A DNA stretch of 38,611 nucleotides from NCBI GenBank assembly GCA_947630965.1, contig CANRJO010000008.1, positions 1 to 38,611 on the forward strand, read 5' to 3'. The stretch is from an uncultured Alphaproteobacteria bacterium. GTDB taxonomy: Bacteria; Pseudomonadota; Alphaproteobacteria; RF32; CAG-239. Shown here piece after piece: positions 16,490 to 23,222 of this stretch; within the stretch, counting starts at the first letter, position 1, and each line of letters begins with the position of its first letter. Below the pieces are notes generated by a model. The model worked only from the letters and a program-made list of their open reading frames with translations, was not told the DNA's origin and ran no database searches. A program made the position numbers and the translations under genes.

Positions 16490-17255
16490 TTTCGTCCGCG
16501 TACTCCCGAAGTGATGTGTCGTTATTTCTATAAAATACGGCCTCATAATCAATCACATCGCCCAATTTAGCGCCAATCCACGGAATGTCTTTATGAGAAA
16601 AATCAGACAATTCTTTGCCGGTCTTATCAGATAGACGCTCCAATTCTTTATCAATATGCTTCAACTCAAGCGCCGATAACAACGACAAATCAGCTTTTTT
16701 TCTAGGGAGATACTTTGTTTGATCCCGATTAAAATATTTTGTTTTGACTTCTTCCAAGTCGCCATTTTGCTCCATTTCTTTAATAAGCTTAGCAAAATCA
16801 ACGGGCGTTGGTCCAAAATTGTTCTTGAGGTATCTTAAGCCCATGAGCTGTTCTTCATAGAGTTCATAAAAGTCAAAATCAATAAAATACAACAGCTTAT
16901 ATATAACTGTTTGTCCCACATTAGGTTTTGCGCCGACTTTGTTTAAAATGTATAAGAGTACCTGCTTAAATTTAGCGATATTTTCTTGTGGGATATTTAT
17001 CCGCATATCCGTCTGAGGCTTGGAAACGCTAGTTTTCACAATATTGTACTGTGGCGTAAGCGGCATTTCATTATCAATAAAGCATGCATAATCAACGTTA
17101 AAAATTTCAGCCAGCTTTTTAATAATATCGGACGAAAAATTACTTTCGCCATTTTCATATTTGCTCAACGTTTGGCGCGTGATACCTAAGCGTGCGGCCA
17201 AATCGTCCTGAGAAATGTTTTCCCTTTCCCGTAGTGTCTTCACAATGCTCGTCAT
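16482..17255 (-). CDS. Antitoxin/regulator: XRE helix-turn-helix plus Panacea (DUF4065)-type domain
   Basis: 257 residues. Residues 1-60 are an XRE helix-turn-helix (LRERENISQDDLAARLGITR, QTLSKYENGE). From about residue 95 the protein matches the DUF4065/Panacea type: LLYILNKVGAKPNVG, KLLYFIDFDFYELYEEQLMG, FGPTPVDFAKLI, and a C-terminal helical tail. Panacea domains are known to neutralise many unrelated toxins (PanAT systems, Kurata and colleagues). Here it is upstream of and overlaps a RelE-like toxin gene. It probably represses its own promoter, since repeated TGTCAA half-sites cover the -35 region. The ATG at 17255 is used because the nearby ATG at 17259 is out of frame and stops at once. 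Confidence 0.87.
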   Translation of the reverse strand: MTSIVKTLRERENISQDDLAARLGITRQTLSKYENGESNFSSDIIKKLAEIFNVDYACFIDNEMPLTPQYNIVKTSVSKPQTDMRINIPQENIAKFKQVLLYILNKVGAKPNVGQTVIYKLLYFIDFDFYELYEEQLMGLRYLKNNFGPTPVDFAKLIKEMEQNGDLEEVKTKYFNRDQTKYLPRKKADLSLLSALELKHIDKELERLSDKTGKELSDFSHKDIPWIGAKLGDVIDYEAVFYRNNDTSLREYADEND

Positions 17256-17278
17256 GACATATTTTCTCCTTTATAAAA

Positions 17279-17331
17279 AGTATAAGACTATTTTTCCAAT
17301 ATGTCAATAACTTTTGACATCGTATTGTCAA
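17279..17331 (-). promoter_or_regulatory. Promoter and operator of the toxin-antitoxin operon
   Basis: On the minus strand there is a consensus promoter: TTGACA (17302-17307), 17 bases, TATACT (17279-17284). Three half-sites TGTCAA/TTGACA in alternating orientation at 17302, 17314 and 17326 are spaced exactly 12 bp. They form two overlapping palindromes, one of which includes the -35 box. This fits autorepression by the XRE antitoxin. Confidence 0.75.
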
Positions 17332-17540
17332 TTAATTTTTACATACTCTTGCGTTGTCGTTTACGAATTTTTCAAAGATTTCGTTACTTTTGAGCAGAAA
17401 ATTGTGTATTTTTTAGTTTTTCCGCGTTAAAATACGAAAAATTCAAAAAATTGTATGGCAAACTGTATGGCATTTGCCCGAAACAGTTTTTGAAATTTGA
17501 GGAAACAAAGGCATTTCAAGGGATTCAAAAAGAAATGGTG

Positions 17541-17563
17541 CGATTCCGGCCTAGCGCACCAAT
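17541..17563 (+). repeat. att repeat, right (attR), copy of tRNA-Leu 3' end
   Basis: 23 bp identical to 2622-2644 and in the same direction. The upstream bases do not continue the tRNA, so this is a duplicated end and not a second tRNA gene. A GTATGGCA direct repeat (17452 and 17466 area) lies about 75-90 bp upstream and may be a recombinase arm site (inference). Confidence 0.85.
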
Positions 17564-17610
17564 TGAAAATAAAGGCTTTCAGGGTTTTTGTGAGAGCCTT
17601 TATTGCTGAA

Positions 17611-17646
17611 AAAGGTTACTGCAAAGGTGACTGTAAAGGTTACTGT
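17611..17646 (+). repeat. Three tandem 12-bp repeats between the two right att copies
   Basis: AAAGGTTACTGC, AAAGGTGACTGT and AAAGGTTACTGT follow each other without gaps. Short tandem sites beside a core att site are typical of arm-type binding sites of tyrosine recombinases, but no integrase is present to test this. A 71-codon frame across it is rejected as a gene. Confidence 0.6.
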
Positions 17647-17707
17647 AAATCAGTATTTATCCCCTTTTTTTCCACTTTTTCATCAAAAAATCATATCGCA
17701 AACTCCG

Positions 17708-17720
17708 CCTAGCGCACCAA
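17708..17720 (+). repeat. Third, shorter tRNA-Leu end copy (att-like)
   Basis: CCTAGCGCACCAA matches the last bases of the tRNA. After it the sequence CCAATACAAA and the hairpin copy the region downstream of tRNA-Leu at 2640-2689. This is probably the original chromosomal 3' flank of the tRNA, with 17564-17707 a remnant of a second insertion. Confidence 0.6.
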
Positions 17721-17734
17721 CACGTACCAATACA

Positions 17735-17773
17735 AAATAAAACACCGAATGTTTTCACATTCGGTGTTTTTTG
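17735..17773. terminator. Terminator of ileS; near-copy of the tRNA-Leu terminator
   Basis: A 13-bp perfect stem (17739-17751 with 17758-17770, core ACACCGAATG/CATTCGGTGT) has T-rich tails on both strands. It closely matches the hairpin at 2646-2689, with base-pair changes that keep the stem. Confidence 0.8.
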
Positions 17774-17780
17774 ACCTCAT

Positions 17781-20700
17781 TTAAGCCACTTTGGCATCAA
17801 AGATAATCGGCTTGCCCTCTATGGTTTCAGACGTTCCGCTTGCGGCTGTCTGCTCCACCTTAACGGCTAATACCTGCTCGGCAATATACGCCTCGTTTTC
17901 CTTGAGCGCCTGTGAAAGCTCGGCATCCGATGTCTGCCAGCTTAAAACAATGCGATCTGAAATATTAAAATCTTTATCTTTACGCAATGTTTGCACCAAA
18001 CGGACAAAGTCACGCGCAAGACCCTCGCGGACAAGCTCGGGCGTTAAAGTCGTGTTAAGCGTCGCAACCGCCTTATTTTGCGCAAACGCGCGTCCGGCGA
18101 CATTTTCTTTCATCTCAAGGCGCACTTCAAACAAATCAGGCGTGAGCGTTTGCCCCGCAATGCTCAACGTGCCGTCATCATTTAAATGCCACACCCCTTG
18201 CTTATAAGCCGCCATAACCGCGCCCATTTCTTTACCTAAAGTCTTGCCCAAAAGCGGCGTGTAAAGATAAAGCTTTTTAACGGCATAAGCGTTTAAGTCG
18301 GTATCATAGCAAACTTTTTTAACGTTCAGCTCGTCTTTCACAATCTCCTCATAAGCGGGCTTTAAGGTTGCCCCGACAAGCGTTAAGGAAGAAAGCGGCA
18401 AACGGTTGCGCAGATTTTTTTCCTCGCGGATAAATTTACCGGCGGAACATAAATCTTGCAGAAAATCCATTTCATCCATCAGGTTTTGTTGCAACTCAAT
18501 TTCGCTTAATGCCGGATAATCGGTCAAATGCACCGATTCGCCTTTGGTGAGTGTTTTATAAACATATTCACTCACAAACGGCATCAGCGGCGCCAAAATT
18601 TTGCTCAAGTTGACAAGCACAGTATAAAGCGTGTCAAAGGCTTCGGCATTGCCTTCCCAAAACCGATCGCGCGAACGGCGAATATACCAGTTGTTCAAAA
18701 TTTCCATAAACGCCGCCGCTTCCGAAGTTGCCTTTGAAACATCATAACTTTCCAAGCCCTCTTGAACGGCGTTGCGTAAATGCTTGAGCTTGGATAAAAT
18801 GTAATTATCCATCGCCTCGTTAGAACGGCTGATTTCTTTAGCCTCATATTCCTCAGCATTGGCATAAAGCGTGAAAAAGTAAAAAGCATTCCAAAGCGGA
18901 ATAAGCGCCGGGCGCGCCGCCTTGGCGATTTCTTTGCCCTCTTTATCCACAGCGACATTGCCACCCTTTAATACCGGTGAAGAAACCAAAAACCAACGCA
19001 AAGCCTCAGAGCCGATTGTTTCTAAAACCTCATTCGGATCAGGATAATTTTTGAGCCGCTTGGAAAGTTTTTGCCCACCTTCAGCCATCAACAGACCTGT
19101 GCAAATGCAGTTTTTGAACGCGGGCTTGCCCATTAAAGCGGTGGAAAGAACGGTTAATGTATAAAACCAACCGCGCGTTTGGTCAATTGCTTCCACAATA
19201 AAATCTGCCGGAAAATGACTTTCAAACCAAGCTTTATTTTCAAACGGATAATGCACTTGCGCATAAGGCATAGAGCCGGATTCAAACCAGCAGTCAAACA
19301 CGTCTGAAACGCGGCGCATAAGCGTTTTGCCGGACGGATCATCAGGGTTTTTATAAACCACATCATCAATATAAGGCTTGTGCAAATTGGTCACTTCAAC
19401 GCCTGTTTTTTGTTTTAATTCCGCCAAAGAGCCAAAGACATCAACCCGCGGATACGCCGGATTATCCGACTTCCAAACCGGTATCGGCGTGCCCCAAAAG
19501 CGGTTGCGTGAAATGGACCAATCGCGCGCGCCCTCAAGCCATTTGCCGAAACGTCCGTCTTTAATATGCTCCGGAATCCAATTAATTTGCTGATTGTTTT
19601 GCACCATTTCATCGCGAAAATCCGTCACGCGGACAAACCAGCTTGACATCGCCTTATAAATCAGCGGTGTATCGGTACGCCAGCAATAAGGATAAGTGTG
19701 CGTGTATTGTTCCTTTTTAACCAAAAGCCCGTTTTCTTTCAGAAAAGCCAAAATCGGCTCATTTGTTTCAAAAACTTGTTTTCCCGCATAATCAGACACT
19801 TCAGATGTAAATTTACCGGCCTCGTCAACAGGGCAGGCAACCGGGAACTCGGGGTTATATGCGCGGCAGACCTCAAAGTCGTCCTGACCGAACCCGGGGG
19901 CAATATGCACCACGCCCGTGCCGTCTTCGGTGGAAACAAAATCGCCCGAAAGAACCTTAAAAGCGCCTTTTTCCTTGAGGTGCTTAAAGTAAGGGAACAT
20001 CGGCTCATAAGAAAGCCCCAAAAGCTCGGCGCCTTTTATGGTGCCAACCTGAACGGCGTTTTCAAGTTGCTTTTTATAACGCCCTAAAAGCGCTTGCGCC
20101 AAAACATATTTTTGCCCGTCTTCTTCCATAACGGCATAATCAATATCTTTGCCGACAGCCAACATCAGGTTAGAGGGCAACGTCCAAGGCGTGGTTGTCC
20201 AAACCAAAATCTTCATACCATTTTCAAGGGTAAACATCACGGTAATCGCGGTATCGGTTTTTTCCTGATAGCCAAGGTTGACCTCAAAGTTTGAAAGGGG
20301 CGTTTCCGCCGCCCAAGAATAAGGCAAAACGCGATAATCTTCATAAACCAAGCCTTTATCATAAAGGGTTTTGAAGTTATGAATGACGCTTTCCATAAAA
20401 GGCAAATCCATGGTTTTATAATCGCGCGAGAAGTCCACCCAACGCCCGATTCGCTTAAACATATCAACCCAAATGCCCGAATATTTCAAAACATCGGCGC
20501 GGCAAAAATTATTAAATTTTTCAACGCCAAAGGCTTCAATTTGCTTGCGTCCTGAAACGCCGAGCTGTTTTTCAGCTGCCATTTCAGCCGGCAAACCATG
20601 GCAATCCCAACCCAAACGACGGTCAACTTTTTTGCCATTCATGGTTTGAAAACGCGCCACAACGTCTTTGACGTATGAAACCATAATATGCCCGTAGTGT

Positions 20701-20867
20701 GGCGTGCCATTGGCAAACGGCGGGCCGTCATAAAACACAAACTCCGCCGCGCCGTCACGGTTATGAACCGATTTTTCAAACGTGCGGTCTTCTTCCCAAA
20801 ATTTCAAGATTTCTTTTTCAAGCGCCACAAAGTCGGGCTTTGCTTTCACATCAGCATAATGTTTCAT
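17781..20867 (-). CDS. ileS: Isoleucyl-tRNA synthetase (IleS2, eukaryote-like class)
   Basis: It charges tRNA-Ile. The 1028 residues show the HIGH-type motif as GTPHYGHIMV (about 56-65), the editing domain in the middle, the KMSKS-type motif as GGQKLSKRLKNYPDP, and a long C-terminal anticodon-binding part. HYGH and the KLSKRLKNYPDP form are marks of the IleS2 class shared with eukaryotes and some bacteria. This class is generally less sensitive to mupirocin (established for the class, not tested here). The start ATG follows AGG by 7 bases. An Ile-rich leader peptide and a hairpin precede it (20927-20986). It is followed by a terminator next to the island border. Confidence 0.96.
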   Translation of the reverse strand: MKHYADVKAKPDFVALEKEILKFWEEDRTFEKSVHNRDGAAEFVFYDGPPFANGTPHYGHIMVSYVKDVVARFQTMNGKKVDRRLGWDCHGLPAEMAAEKQLGVSGRKQIEAFGVEKFNNFCRADVLKYSGIWVDMFKRIGRWVDFSRDYKTMDLPFMESVIHNFKTLYDKGLVYEDYRVLPYSWAAETPLSNFEVNLGYQEKTDTAITVMFTLENGMKILVWTTTPWTLPSNLMLAVGKDIDYAVMEEDGQKYVLAQALLGRYKKQLENAVQVGTIKGAELLGLSYEPMFPYFKHLKEKGAFKVLSGDFVSTEDGTGVVHIAPGFGQDDFEVCRAYNPEFPVACPVDEAGKFTSEVSDYAGKQVFETNEPILAFLKENGLLVKKEQYTHTYPYCWRTDTPLIYKAMSSWFVRVTDFRDEMVQNNQQINWIPEHIKDGRFGKWLEGARDWSISRNRFWGTPIPVWKSDNPAYPRVDVFGSLAELKQKTGVEVTNLHKPYIDDVVYKNPDDPSGKTLMRRVSDVFDCWFESGSMPYAQVHYPFENKAWFESHFPADFIVEAIDQTRGWFYTLTVLSTALMGKPAFKNCICTGLLMAEGGQKLSKRLKNYPDPNEVLETIGSEALRWFLVSSPVLKGGNVAVDKEGKEIAKAARPALIPLWNAFYFFTLYANAEEYEAKEISRSNEAMDNYILSKLKHLRNAVQEGLESYDVSKATSEAAAFMEILNNWYIRRSRDRFWEGNAEAFDTLYTVLVNLSKILAPLMPFVSEYVYKTLTKGESVHLTDYPALSEIELQQNLMDEMDFLQDLCSAGKFIREEKNLRNRLPLSSLTLVGATLKPAYEEIVKDELNVKKVCYDTDLNAYAVKKLYLYTPLLGKTLGKEMGAVMAAYKQGVWHLNDDGTLSIAGQTLTPDLFEVRLEMKENVAGRAFAQNKAVATLNTTLTPELVREGLARDFVRLVQTLRKDKDFNISDRIVLSWQTSDAELSQALKENEAYIAEQVLAVKVEQTAASGTSETIEGKPIIFDAKVA

Positions 20868-20926
20868 TGTTTTACCTATGATTTAATTAATTAAAAACAG
20901 AATATTTTCGTCAAAAATTTGAGTAT

Positions 20927-20950
20927 AAAAAAGCCATCCCCTTAGGGGAT
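20927..20950 (-). terminator. Candidate attenuator hairpin in the ileS leader
   Basis: On the minus strand, ATCCCC-TAA-GGGGAT is followed by GGC and six T. The 5' arm is formed by the last two codons of the leader peptide and the loop is its stop codon, so a ribosome held on the final Ile codons would block the stem. A further GCCAT/ATGGC pairing could extend it. The hairpin ends about 60 bp before ileS. Confidence 0.65.
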
Positions 20951-20986
20951 AATTCGTAAGATATGTATGGCATTTATATGTTTCAT
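20942..20986 (-). CDS. Putative ileS leader peptide MKHINAIHILRIIP
   Basis: A 14-codon frame with five Ile codons (positions 4, 7, 9, 12, 13). It starts after a good ribosome site (GAGGA, 4-5 bases before the ATG), only about 12 nt from the predicted transcript start. Its stop codon lies in the loop of a terminator-like hairpin. Five Ile in 14 residues directly before an Ile-tRNA synthetase gene is the classic form of an amino-acid attenuation leader. Two of the five are ATA codons, usually rare. The mechanism is inferred: scarce Ile-tRNA would stall the ribosome at codons 12-13 and open the way to ileS. Confidence 0.7.
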   Translation of the reverse strand: MKHINAIHILRIIP

Positions 20987-21004
20987 TTATTCCTCGTGAA
21001 AGTT

Positions 21005-21033
21005 AAAATATATCAAGAAAAAGCATCTGTCAA
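21005..21033 (-). promoter_or_regulatory. Promoter of the ileS leader
   Basis: On the minus strand, TTGACA (21028-21033), 17 bases, TATTTT (21005-21010). The start falls near 20998, just before the leader ribosome site. The -35 box directly abuts the T-run of the terminator at 21035-21063. Confidence 0.7.
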
Positions 21034-21034
21034 C

Positions 21035-21063
21035 AAAAAAGCCTTGGTTTATGAAACCAAGGC
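21035..21063 (-). terminator. Terminator of the small zinc-ribbon gene
   Basis: On the minus strand, AGCCTTGGTTT and AAACCAAGGCT pair perfectly over a 3-base loop and are followed by T6. It isolates the upstream gene from ileS. Confidence 0.85.
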
Positions 21064-21069
21064 TCAAGA

Positions 21070-21306
21070 TCACTGCAAAGAAGCATTAAACTCCTCAGCC
21101 TTACGGAAAGAAAAGCACCTGCATTTAGTACCGACAAGCGGCTCATTGCAATAAGGGCAACACGTCACACCGTCATGACTAACGCGCTTAAGCGGAAGCT
21201 GTCCATTCCAATCAGCAAAGAGGAATGCCGGTCTGCCATCATAAATTTTAAGATCTTTGACTTCTTTCGGTAAGAATCTCGGGTCAATAACTACTCGCTC
21301 TTTCAT
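21070..21306 (-). CDS. Small protein with a C-terminal zinc-ribbon-like Cys cluster
   Basis: 78 residues from the ATG at 21306 (MKERVVIDPRFLPKEVKDLK). The C-terminal third has CCPYCNEP...KCRC, two Cys pairs of a possible zinc knuckle. I do not recognise the family. The ATG at 21306 is chosen because the protein looks compact from there, although no clear ribosome site is seen; a longer frame to 21366 exists. It is followed at once by a strong terminator, so it is the last gene of its transcript. Confidence 0.6.
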   Translation of the reverse strand: MKERVVIDPRFLPKEVKDLKIYDGRPAFLFADWNGQLPLKRVSHDGVTCCPYCNEPLVGTKCRCFSFRKAEEFNASLQ

Positions 21307-21404
21307 AATAATAAGTGTTTTAGATAAATAATAATTTTTCAACACACGAGAGTTTAAATACTCCACAGAAGAAGTAAAGATGAATAAAACTTTTTACACA
21401 AAGT

Positions 21405-22613
21405 TTATTCATGTTCCCAATCCGGTGAGGTTGGAATATTTTCCAAAAGTGTTGCGCCGACTTTCGTTGGGTGGTAGACTATGCCCATATAGTTAAGCGT
21501 AGCGGCGGTGTTTTGGACATCTAAAGTCACCATGTCCCCTGTATATTTTTTCCCGATAATAAGTGTTGCGGGCTTTTCTGCCGTGCCGTTAAAGATAAAT
21601 TTTAACTTTCCGCCCGCATAAACAAGAGTATTTTCTTTTGTATCAAGATAGCCTCCCTTACCTAACTTAAAGGTATATTCATACATGCTAGGCTTCCAAA
21701 CAACACCAAAGACATCATTTTCTACAATCATTTTTGAATCAACTAATTCAAATTCTCCATTACAAGTTCCCGAAACAACAAAACTTTTAGTCTGGATGTG
21801 AATCTCAGAATTCTTAGCATAATTCTTTGCAAAGGTAGAGTGTCCTACGAAGGCATCTGATGAAGATGAGCCAATCAGTTCCACTTTTGCATTTTCAAAA
21901 ACCAACGAAGCTGCCTCAAGAAGATGATGTTTGAAATCATTTTTCACTTCAAATTTAAGAACCCCGCTTAATGTCAAAGTTCCTGAAGTCTGGCAAAGCC
22001 ATCGATATTCTTCAGGTAAAACCGTGTTATTATTTTCATCTAAAACAGAAATATCTTCAAAAAAGCCATTACCTTGAACTGTAATAAATATTAAGCGTTC
22101 AACAGAATCAATCTTCCGATGGATATGCAGATTTTTTAATTTCGCACCATCTAAAAGCTTGAAAGATGTAAAGGTGGCTGTAATTGTATGTCCGCTACCG
22201 TCAAGGGTGGTATTCTTCGCAAGCGTGAGATTTTGATTGGCAGGAATGCTGATGTCGTTTCGCATGGTCACGACTTTACATTGACCGGAGCCTGCAAGTT
22301 CAATTAAGCTTTGCGCATCGGTTGCGAAACATGGTTTTTGACAAAGCGTCATTTTGGAGTTGCCCTTACATTCGATGAGGTCTGCGCACCAAGATGTTTT
22401 GTCCGATTCGGTAAAACCTAAAGCCGCACAGTTATACTGCACACAGACTTTATAATCCTGATCAAACGGGCAGTTAAGATAACCGTCCTCAACACAATTT
22501 GGGTCATTGCCTTTGGAATACCCTAAACTTTCACAATCTGGCACTTTCTCACAATCCATCGCATTTGCAACATTTGCAAACATCAAACCCAACAAAAACA
22601 TCAAGTATCGCAT
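21405..22613 (-). CDS. Secreted protein: Cys-rich N-terminal module plus beta-helix-like region
   Basis: 402 residues from the ATG at 22613, with GGGAG 7 bases upstream. The signal peptide MRYLMFLLGLMFANVANA is followed by about 85 residues with some 14 Cys. This module is paralogous to the gene at the left window edge. From about residue 100 there are no Cys repeats but rows of short hydrophobic strands (LTLAKNTTLDGSGHTI, KLKNLHIH). These fit a right-handed beta-helix as in surface polysaccharide-binding or adhesion proteins (inference). No anchor or autotransporter barrel is seen. Family not recognised. The stop codon lies in a weak hairpin (21380-21412). Confidence 0.85.
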   Translation of the reverse strand: MRYLMFLLGLMFANVANAMDCEKVPDCESLGYSKGNDPNCVEDGYLNCPFDQDYKVCVQYNCAALGFTESDKTSWCADLIECKGNSKMTLCQKPCFATDAQSLIELAGSGQCKVVTMRNDISIPANQNLTLAKNTTLDGSGHTITATFTSFKLLDGAKLKNLHIHRKIDSVERLIFITVQGNGFFEDISVLDENNNTVLPEEYRWLCQTSGTLTLSGVLKFEVKNDFKHHLLEAASLVFENAKVELIGSSSSDAFVGHSTFAKNYAKNSEIHIQTKSFVVSGTCNGEFELVDSKMIVENDVFGVVWKPSMYEYTFKLGKGGYLDTKENTLVYAGGKLKFIFNGTAEKPATLIIGKKYTGDMVTLDVQNTAATLNYMGIVYHPTKVGATLLENIPTSPDWEHE

Positions 22614-22651
22614 TTTATTCTCCCTTTCTATTCCTTGCGCCCGCCTCGGTG

Positions 22652-22750
22652 CCGTCATCCTGAACGCACGCCGTAGGCGTTAGTGAAGGATCCAGGAAAA
22701 AATTAGCTTTATTTATTGTCCTGGACTCTTCGCTCCGCTCAGAGTGACGG
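22652..22750. repeat. REP-like element (CCGTCATCC...AGTGACGG)
   Basis: 99 bp bounded by CCGTCA and TGACGG. It contains the paired blocks TCCAGGA/TCCTGGA and the typical phrases GTCATCCTGAAC and CTCTTCGCTCCGCTC seen between genes in many Alphaproteobacteria. It lies in the presumed 5' untranslated region of the gene at 21405-22613. Confidence 0.75.
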
Positions 22751-22805
22751 TTTGGAGTGTGTTTTGCTCCTTTCCCGACGTTCGACGGCTGTCGAATCAC
22801 ATCAA

Positions 22806-22907
22806 TTTAAAGGTACCTTTAAATGCAACACTTTTTAAAATTGTGAAGCCTTGATTCTGCTTGATTTTTTCTTATTGACAACGGCACTTTTTTAAGGTAC
22901 CTTTAAA
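22806..22907. promoter_or_regulatory. Paired GGTACC-centred palindromes upstream of secreted-protein gene
   Basis: Two palindromes (TTTAAAGGTACCTTTAAA at 22806-22823, centre 22812-22817; second centre 22896-22901) lie 84 bp apart. Flanking bases are also shared with the pair at 471-566: CTGTCGAATCACATCA before the first copy, and GACAAC-CACTTTTTTAAGG before the second. The whole upstream region of the two paralogues is therefore related. Confidence 0.55.
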
Positions 22908-22911
22908 TTGC

Positions 22912-22945
22912 ACCATAAAAAAAACACCCCTCGGGGTGTTTTACT
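22912..22945 (-). terminator. Rho-independent terminator
   Basis: AAAACACCC and GGGTGTTTT (22921-22929 with 22934-22942) pair over CTCG, with eight T on the minus strand. It would end any minus-strand transcript reading through from serS. Confidence 0.8.
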
Positions 22946-23004
22946 TTTCTCATAGTCCTCGGGAATGCGGAGAGTGGTACAGATAAAGTCGTTTTAAGGG
23001 CGAG

Positions 23005-23042
23005 CAAAATTCTAGTGTACAATAGAAGTACATGAATTTTGA
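23005..23042. repeat. Hairpin in the serS 3' gap
   Basis: CAAAATTC and GAATTTTG enclose GTAC-7-GTAC. It lies between the serS-side structured element and the terminator at 22912. No gene is seen in 22946-23073. Confidence 0.5.
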
Positions 23043-23073
23043 CCGTTCTGCAGTTTTTCGCTCTAGATGCCAG

Positions 23074-23202
23074 CTTTCTTACTCGTAAGCTTTGCGTTCA
23101 TCGCAAAGCTAACTCGCTTCGGTCACCGCTCTGTAACGCTTGCTTTGGCGCTTGTCAGCGCCTCGCAAGCTAACAATCGCGTGATGTCGCTTAAAAAACA
23201 AC
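23074..23202 (-). other. Structured intergenic element, copy B
   Basis: 129 nt on the minus strand, aligning without gaps to copy C (37346-37474). Order: GTTGTTTTTT, ACATCACGCGATTGT, stem GCTTGC...GCAAGC enclosing GGCGCT-GACA-AGCGCC, the core GTGACCGAAGCGAGTTAG, hairpin GCTTTGCG-ATGAA-CGCAAAGC, then TTACGAGTAAGAAAG. It starts 3 bases past the serS stop codon; its first ten bases are also the 3' arm of the serS terminator hairpin. Confidence 0.6.
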
Positions 23203-23222
23203 AATTACTTTTGTTGTTTTTT
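23193..23222 (-). terminator. Terminator hairpin overlapping the serS stop codon
   Basis: On the minus strand, AAAAAACAACA and TGTTGTTTTTT pair perfectly over an 8-base loop that contains part of the stop codon. It ends in T6. Confidence 0.65.

Larger units (their letters stand above)
2622..17563. mobile_element. tRNA-Leu-borne genomic island carrying defence genes
   Basis: About 14.9 kb between two identical 23-bp tRNA-end repeats. The content is McrBC, a type I restriction-modification operon, three small genes with DUF3768, a GHKL ATPase-nuclease protein and a toxin-antitoxin pair. The base composition is visibly more AT-rich than in the flanking psd-pssA and ileS genes. No integrase, excisionase, relaxase or phage structural gene is visible, so the island is either a decayed integrative element or moves with help in trans. 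A second, shorter att-like copy 145 bp further right suggests a second insertion or a remnant. Confidence 0.8.

Noticed and set aside
17541-17563. A second tRNA-Leu gene
   Set aside because: Only the T-loop to CCA part is present; no acceptor 5' half, D-arm or anticodon arm lies upstream.
17497-17712. 71-codon plus-strand frame with KGYCKGDCKGYCKS
   Set aside because: It runs across the att copy and the tandem 12-bp repeats. The protein repeat is just the DNA repeat translated, and there is no ribosome site.
20868-21033. T-box riboswitch upstream of ileS
   Set aside because: The leader is only about 130 nt, with no T-box sequence or specifier stem. The Ile-rich frame with a hairpin fits better.
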